Origin: Natronorubrum sediminis | GTDB taxonomy: Archaea; Halobacteriota; Halobacteria; Halobacteriales; Natrialbaceae | Length of the DNA stretch: 64,000 bases | Assembly (NCBI RefSeq): GCF_900108095.1 | Contig: NZ_FNWL01000002.1 | Location: 354,748-418,747 of the forward strand | Reading direction: 5' to 3' | Shown: piece by piece, positions 62,242 through 64,000 of the stretch | Numbering within the stretch: the stretch's first letter is position 1 | Layout of the letters: every line of letters starts with the position of its first letter | The notes under the pieces: model-generated | Database searches by the model: none | What the model was told of the DNA's origin: nothing | The model's input: only the letters and a program-made list of their open reading frames with translations | Translations under genes and position numbers: made by a program

Positions 62242-62921
62242 CAGTTCTCGACCTCCGAGAGCACTCCTTCTTTCAGCTCATAGACGCGATCGATGCGGTC
62301 TCGCTCTTGCAGGAGGTGAGAAATGATCACGATCGAAGTGTCTTCGGCGACGAGCTCTTCGCTCATGTCCCAGAACGTCTGGTACGTCTCCCAGTCGAAG
62401 CCAGTGTACGGCTCGTCGAGCAACAACACATCCGGGTCGTGCATGAGTGCGATCCCGAGATTGACCTTCTGGCGGTTCCCGCCGCTCAGGCGATCGATGC
62501 GATAGTCGAGATATCGGTCGAAGTCGAGCCGATCGGCAAGGTGGTTCATCGCCGCGGTTATCTCCTCCTCATCCAACCCGTAGCCGGTACCGAACAGACG
62601 AAACGTCTCGCGGACGGTGAGGCGGTCGTACAGGAGCGTTTCCTGTGGGCACCACCCGATCGTCCCATTGTGAGTGACGTCACCGCTGTCCTGGTCCAGA
62701 ACGCCGACGAGGATCTTCATCAATGTCGATTTCCCGGACCCGTTCCCGCCAACGATCCCGACGATTTCGCCCGGGTAGACGTCGATCGACGCACCAGTCA
62801 GCACTTCAACGCTCCTGGTGAACGGGAGCCGTGAACCGTACGTCTTCGTGATATCGTTCGCACTGAGTACTTTGCGTCCGAATTCGGCCTCCGATTCCTG
62901 AGTTACTTCGTTCATCATCAT
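62241..62921 (-). CDS. ABC transporter ATP-binding protein (exporter type)
   Basis: A 226-residue ATPase with Walker A GGNGSGKST near residue 58, the signature DRLSGGNRQKVNLG near 143 and Walker B DVLLLDEPYTGFDW near 165. It is short, without extra regulatory domains, as in ATPases of ABC-2 exporters such as NosF or CcmA. It is the third gene of the HMA-ICMT-ABC operon, 26 nt after the ICMT-like gene. Confidence 0.9.
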   Translation of the reverse strand: MMMNEVTQESEAEFGRKVLSANDITKTYGSRLPFTRSVEVLTGASIDVYPGEIVGIVGGNGSGKSTLMKILVGVLDQDSGDVTHNGTIGWCPQETLLYDRLTVRETFRLFGTGYGLDEEEITAAMNHLADRLDFDRYLDYRIDRLSGGNRQKVNLGIALMHDPDVLLLDEPYTGFDWETYQTFWDMSEELVAEDTSIVIISHLLQERDRIDRVYELKEGVLSEVEN

Positions 62922-62947
62922 TGTCTCCTGTTGTTCTTTTTACCTCT

Positions 62948-63628
62948 CTAGGGTGATCGAGACTCACGTACGAAGCGTCGCCACTGGCCCAATCGAGGAA
63001 CGAACAGTGGAACTTCCTGCTGATACGTTCGGTACTCCTCACCGAACTGATCGAGCATGTCTCGCTCTTCCTTGCGAGCGAGCCACGTGAAGGTCAGGAC
63101 GATAATCGGGAACAACCCAACCGAAAATATCGTTGGCCAGTGAACGATACCCTCGCCAAAGAGTGCGAGGAACAACCCAGTATACTGCGGGTGGCGGACG
63201 TAGCTGTAGAGTCCGCTGGTAACCAGATGGTCTTCCTGTCTGGCGCGATGGACCTGTCGCCATCCCTGAATAAAGAGCAAGATCCCGATGAGCGCCACGC
63301 TGTAGCCGACCAGCATCGATACGAACATTCCGGTCTCACCGATACCAACCAGTGTAGACCAGAGATTGTCGCTGGCGTACTCCCGATCGAGGCCGCCGAA
63401 CCGAATCAGGAGATAAATAGTCAGCGGGAACCCGAACATTTCGGCGTACAGTGCGATGATAAACGCCTGTACGACACCGGCTCCAGCCCACTCGCGCCAG
63501 CTTTCTGGGGCGAAATAGCGGTAAAACAACCACGAGACAACAACGATCATGATTAGCGCGAGAGCCCACGCTCCGGCGTGTTCGAACGTCACGTCCAAGC
63601 TGATGAAACCGGTGGCCAGCAACATCAC
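62948..63628 (-). CDS. ICMT/NnrU-like integral membrane methyltransferase
   Basis: A 226-residue membrane protein with about five helices and the C-terminal catalytic signature of the isoprenylcysteine carboxyl methyltransferase/phospholipid methyltransferase family: TSGLYSYVRHPQYTGLFLAL near residue 130 and RKEERDMLDQFGEEYRTYQQ near 190. Substrates of prokaryotic members are mostly unknown. It overlaps the HMA gene by 4 nt, so the two are coupled and may work on a common metal- or lipid-linked target. Confidence 0.87.
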   Translation of the reverse strand: MMLLATGFISLDVTFEHAGAWALALIMIVVVSWLFYRYFAPESWREWAGAGVVQAFIIALYAEMFGFPLTIYLLIRFGGLDREYASDNLWSTLVGIGETGMFVSMLVGYSVALIGILLFIQGWRQVHRARQEDHLVTSGLYSYVRHPQYTGLFLALFGEGIVHWPTIFSVGLFPIIVLTFTWLARKEERDMLDQFGEEYRTYQQEVPLFVPRLGQWRRFVRESRSP

Positions 63629-63951
63629 CAGTCACCGTCCACGACGATCTGACAGCATCCATCGCTGTGATTGGATGGCGTTTGAGCGATCCCTGACTCT
63701 CGATCAATTTTGCCGAACGCTCTGTCCGGTGCGCTCATATCGAAGCACTCCGACTCGCACGTAGCGCTTCTGATCCTCAAATCGATCCGTTCGAGCGAGA
63801 CAGCGGCGGGATCGTACTCAACGCTCACTGTTTCGGTTTCGAACTCGACGCGTGCGCCACGGACGCCACGAAGCGTAGCGATCGCCCGTTCGAGCGTTAG
63901 AGCGCAATTTGGGCAGTTCAGCCCGTGGATGTCGGTGTGTTTTCTCGTCAT
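63625..63951 (-). CDS. HMA-domain metallochaperone-like protein with Cys-rich tail
   Basis: A 108-residue protein. Residues 5-70 form a heavy-metal-associated domain with the metal site GLNCPNCALTLE and the usual VRGARVEFETETVSVEYDP strand. The C-terminal ~40 residues add further cysteines (ATCESECFDM and SDGCCQIV), which HMA chaperones normally lack. It would bind Cu(I) in the cytoplasm. It is the first gene of the ABC operon and ends in an ATGA overlap with the ICMT-like gene. Confidence 0.87.
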   Translation of the reverse strand: MTRKHTDIHGLNCPNCALTLERAIATLRGVRGARVEFETETVSVEYDPAAVSLERIDLRIRSATCESECFDMSAPDRAFGKIDRESGIAQTPSNHSDGCCQIVVDGDW

Positions 63952-64000
63952 TTTCCTGTAGTGGGCTTCTCGTAGCCGGGTAGTCGCGCAGCAAACATCT

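Overview
The window is chromosomal DNA of a haloarchaeon (class Halobacteria). Core proteins are strongly acidic, core codon use is very G+C-rich, and there are haloarchaeal hallmarks: Tat-lipoprotein solute binding, a FixC-FixX fusion, a split glycine dehydrogenase, an NAD kinase/inositol-phosphatase fusion and a DUF5800 protein. Many genes have a TATA-like box about 25-30 nt before the start codon, as expected for leaderless archaeal transcripts. Genus cannot be fixed from the sequence alone.

Positions 1-22,260 are ordinary core genome. They hold the 3' end of a PhoU gene, a polyamine/putrescine-type ABC importer (binding protein, ATPase, two permeases), an electron-transfer-flavoprotein operon (EtfB, EtfA, FixCX and a small partner), a bactofilin-like protein, tRNA-Ser(CGA) followed by two extra copies of its own 3' end, a copper-delivery pair (SafE-like membrane protein and CPC-type P-ATPase), an AI-2E family permease, gcvPA-gcvPB, the NADK/IMPase fusion, a zinc ribbon protein, a PduO-type adenosyltransferase and tRNA-Val(CAC).

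From tRNA-Val to about 50 kb the character changes. G+C is visibly lower, gene density falls, and decayed mobile genes, palindromes and repeats appear. The centrepiece (23-37 kb) is a class 2 DISARM-type anti-phage system: a large DrmE-like protein, DrmA helicase, DrmB (DUF1998), DrmC (PLD) and the DrmMII cytosine-C5 methyltransferase. Two features are unusual. A MIG/T:G-mismatch-type HhH-GPD glycosylase sits between drmC and drmMII in the opposite orientation, with the Glu/Tyr/Asp spacing I recall for MIG. The methyltransferase itself carries an N-terminal HhH-GPD-like domain. Together this suggests a defence methylase packaged with repair of its own 5mC-deamination damage. Downstream lie remnants of a Cdc6/Orc1 gene and of a small-gene/serine-recombinase cassette, then an OLD-like ATPase-TOPRIM nuclease bracketed by two 12-bp-period GTTAAC arrays, GC-rich hairpins, a broken HNH endonuclease, a long plasmid-like protein (MSRRPQ...), a roughly 1.3 kb repeat-rich gene-poor stretch, a resolvase-like HTH protein and an intact AbrB/serine-recombinase pair. 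It reads as a defence island built from, or merged with, plasmid or integrative-element parts.

From 50 kb to the end is a metal (probably copper) handling region: a universal stress protein, a truncated DUF326 gene, a Met/His/Asp-rich DUF305 protein, a CPH-type CopB P-ATPase, a MITE-like element, an SDR dehydrogenase, a two-RCK potassium channel, a YHS-MaoC fusion, an ArsP-like permease with an inserted YHS domain, a SHOCT protein, and an operon of an HMA metal-binding protein, ICMT-like methyltransferase, ABC ATPase and two ABC-2-type permeases.
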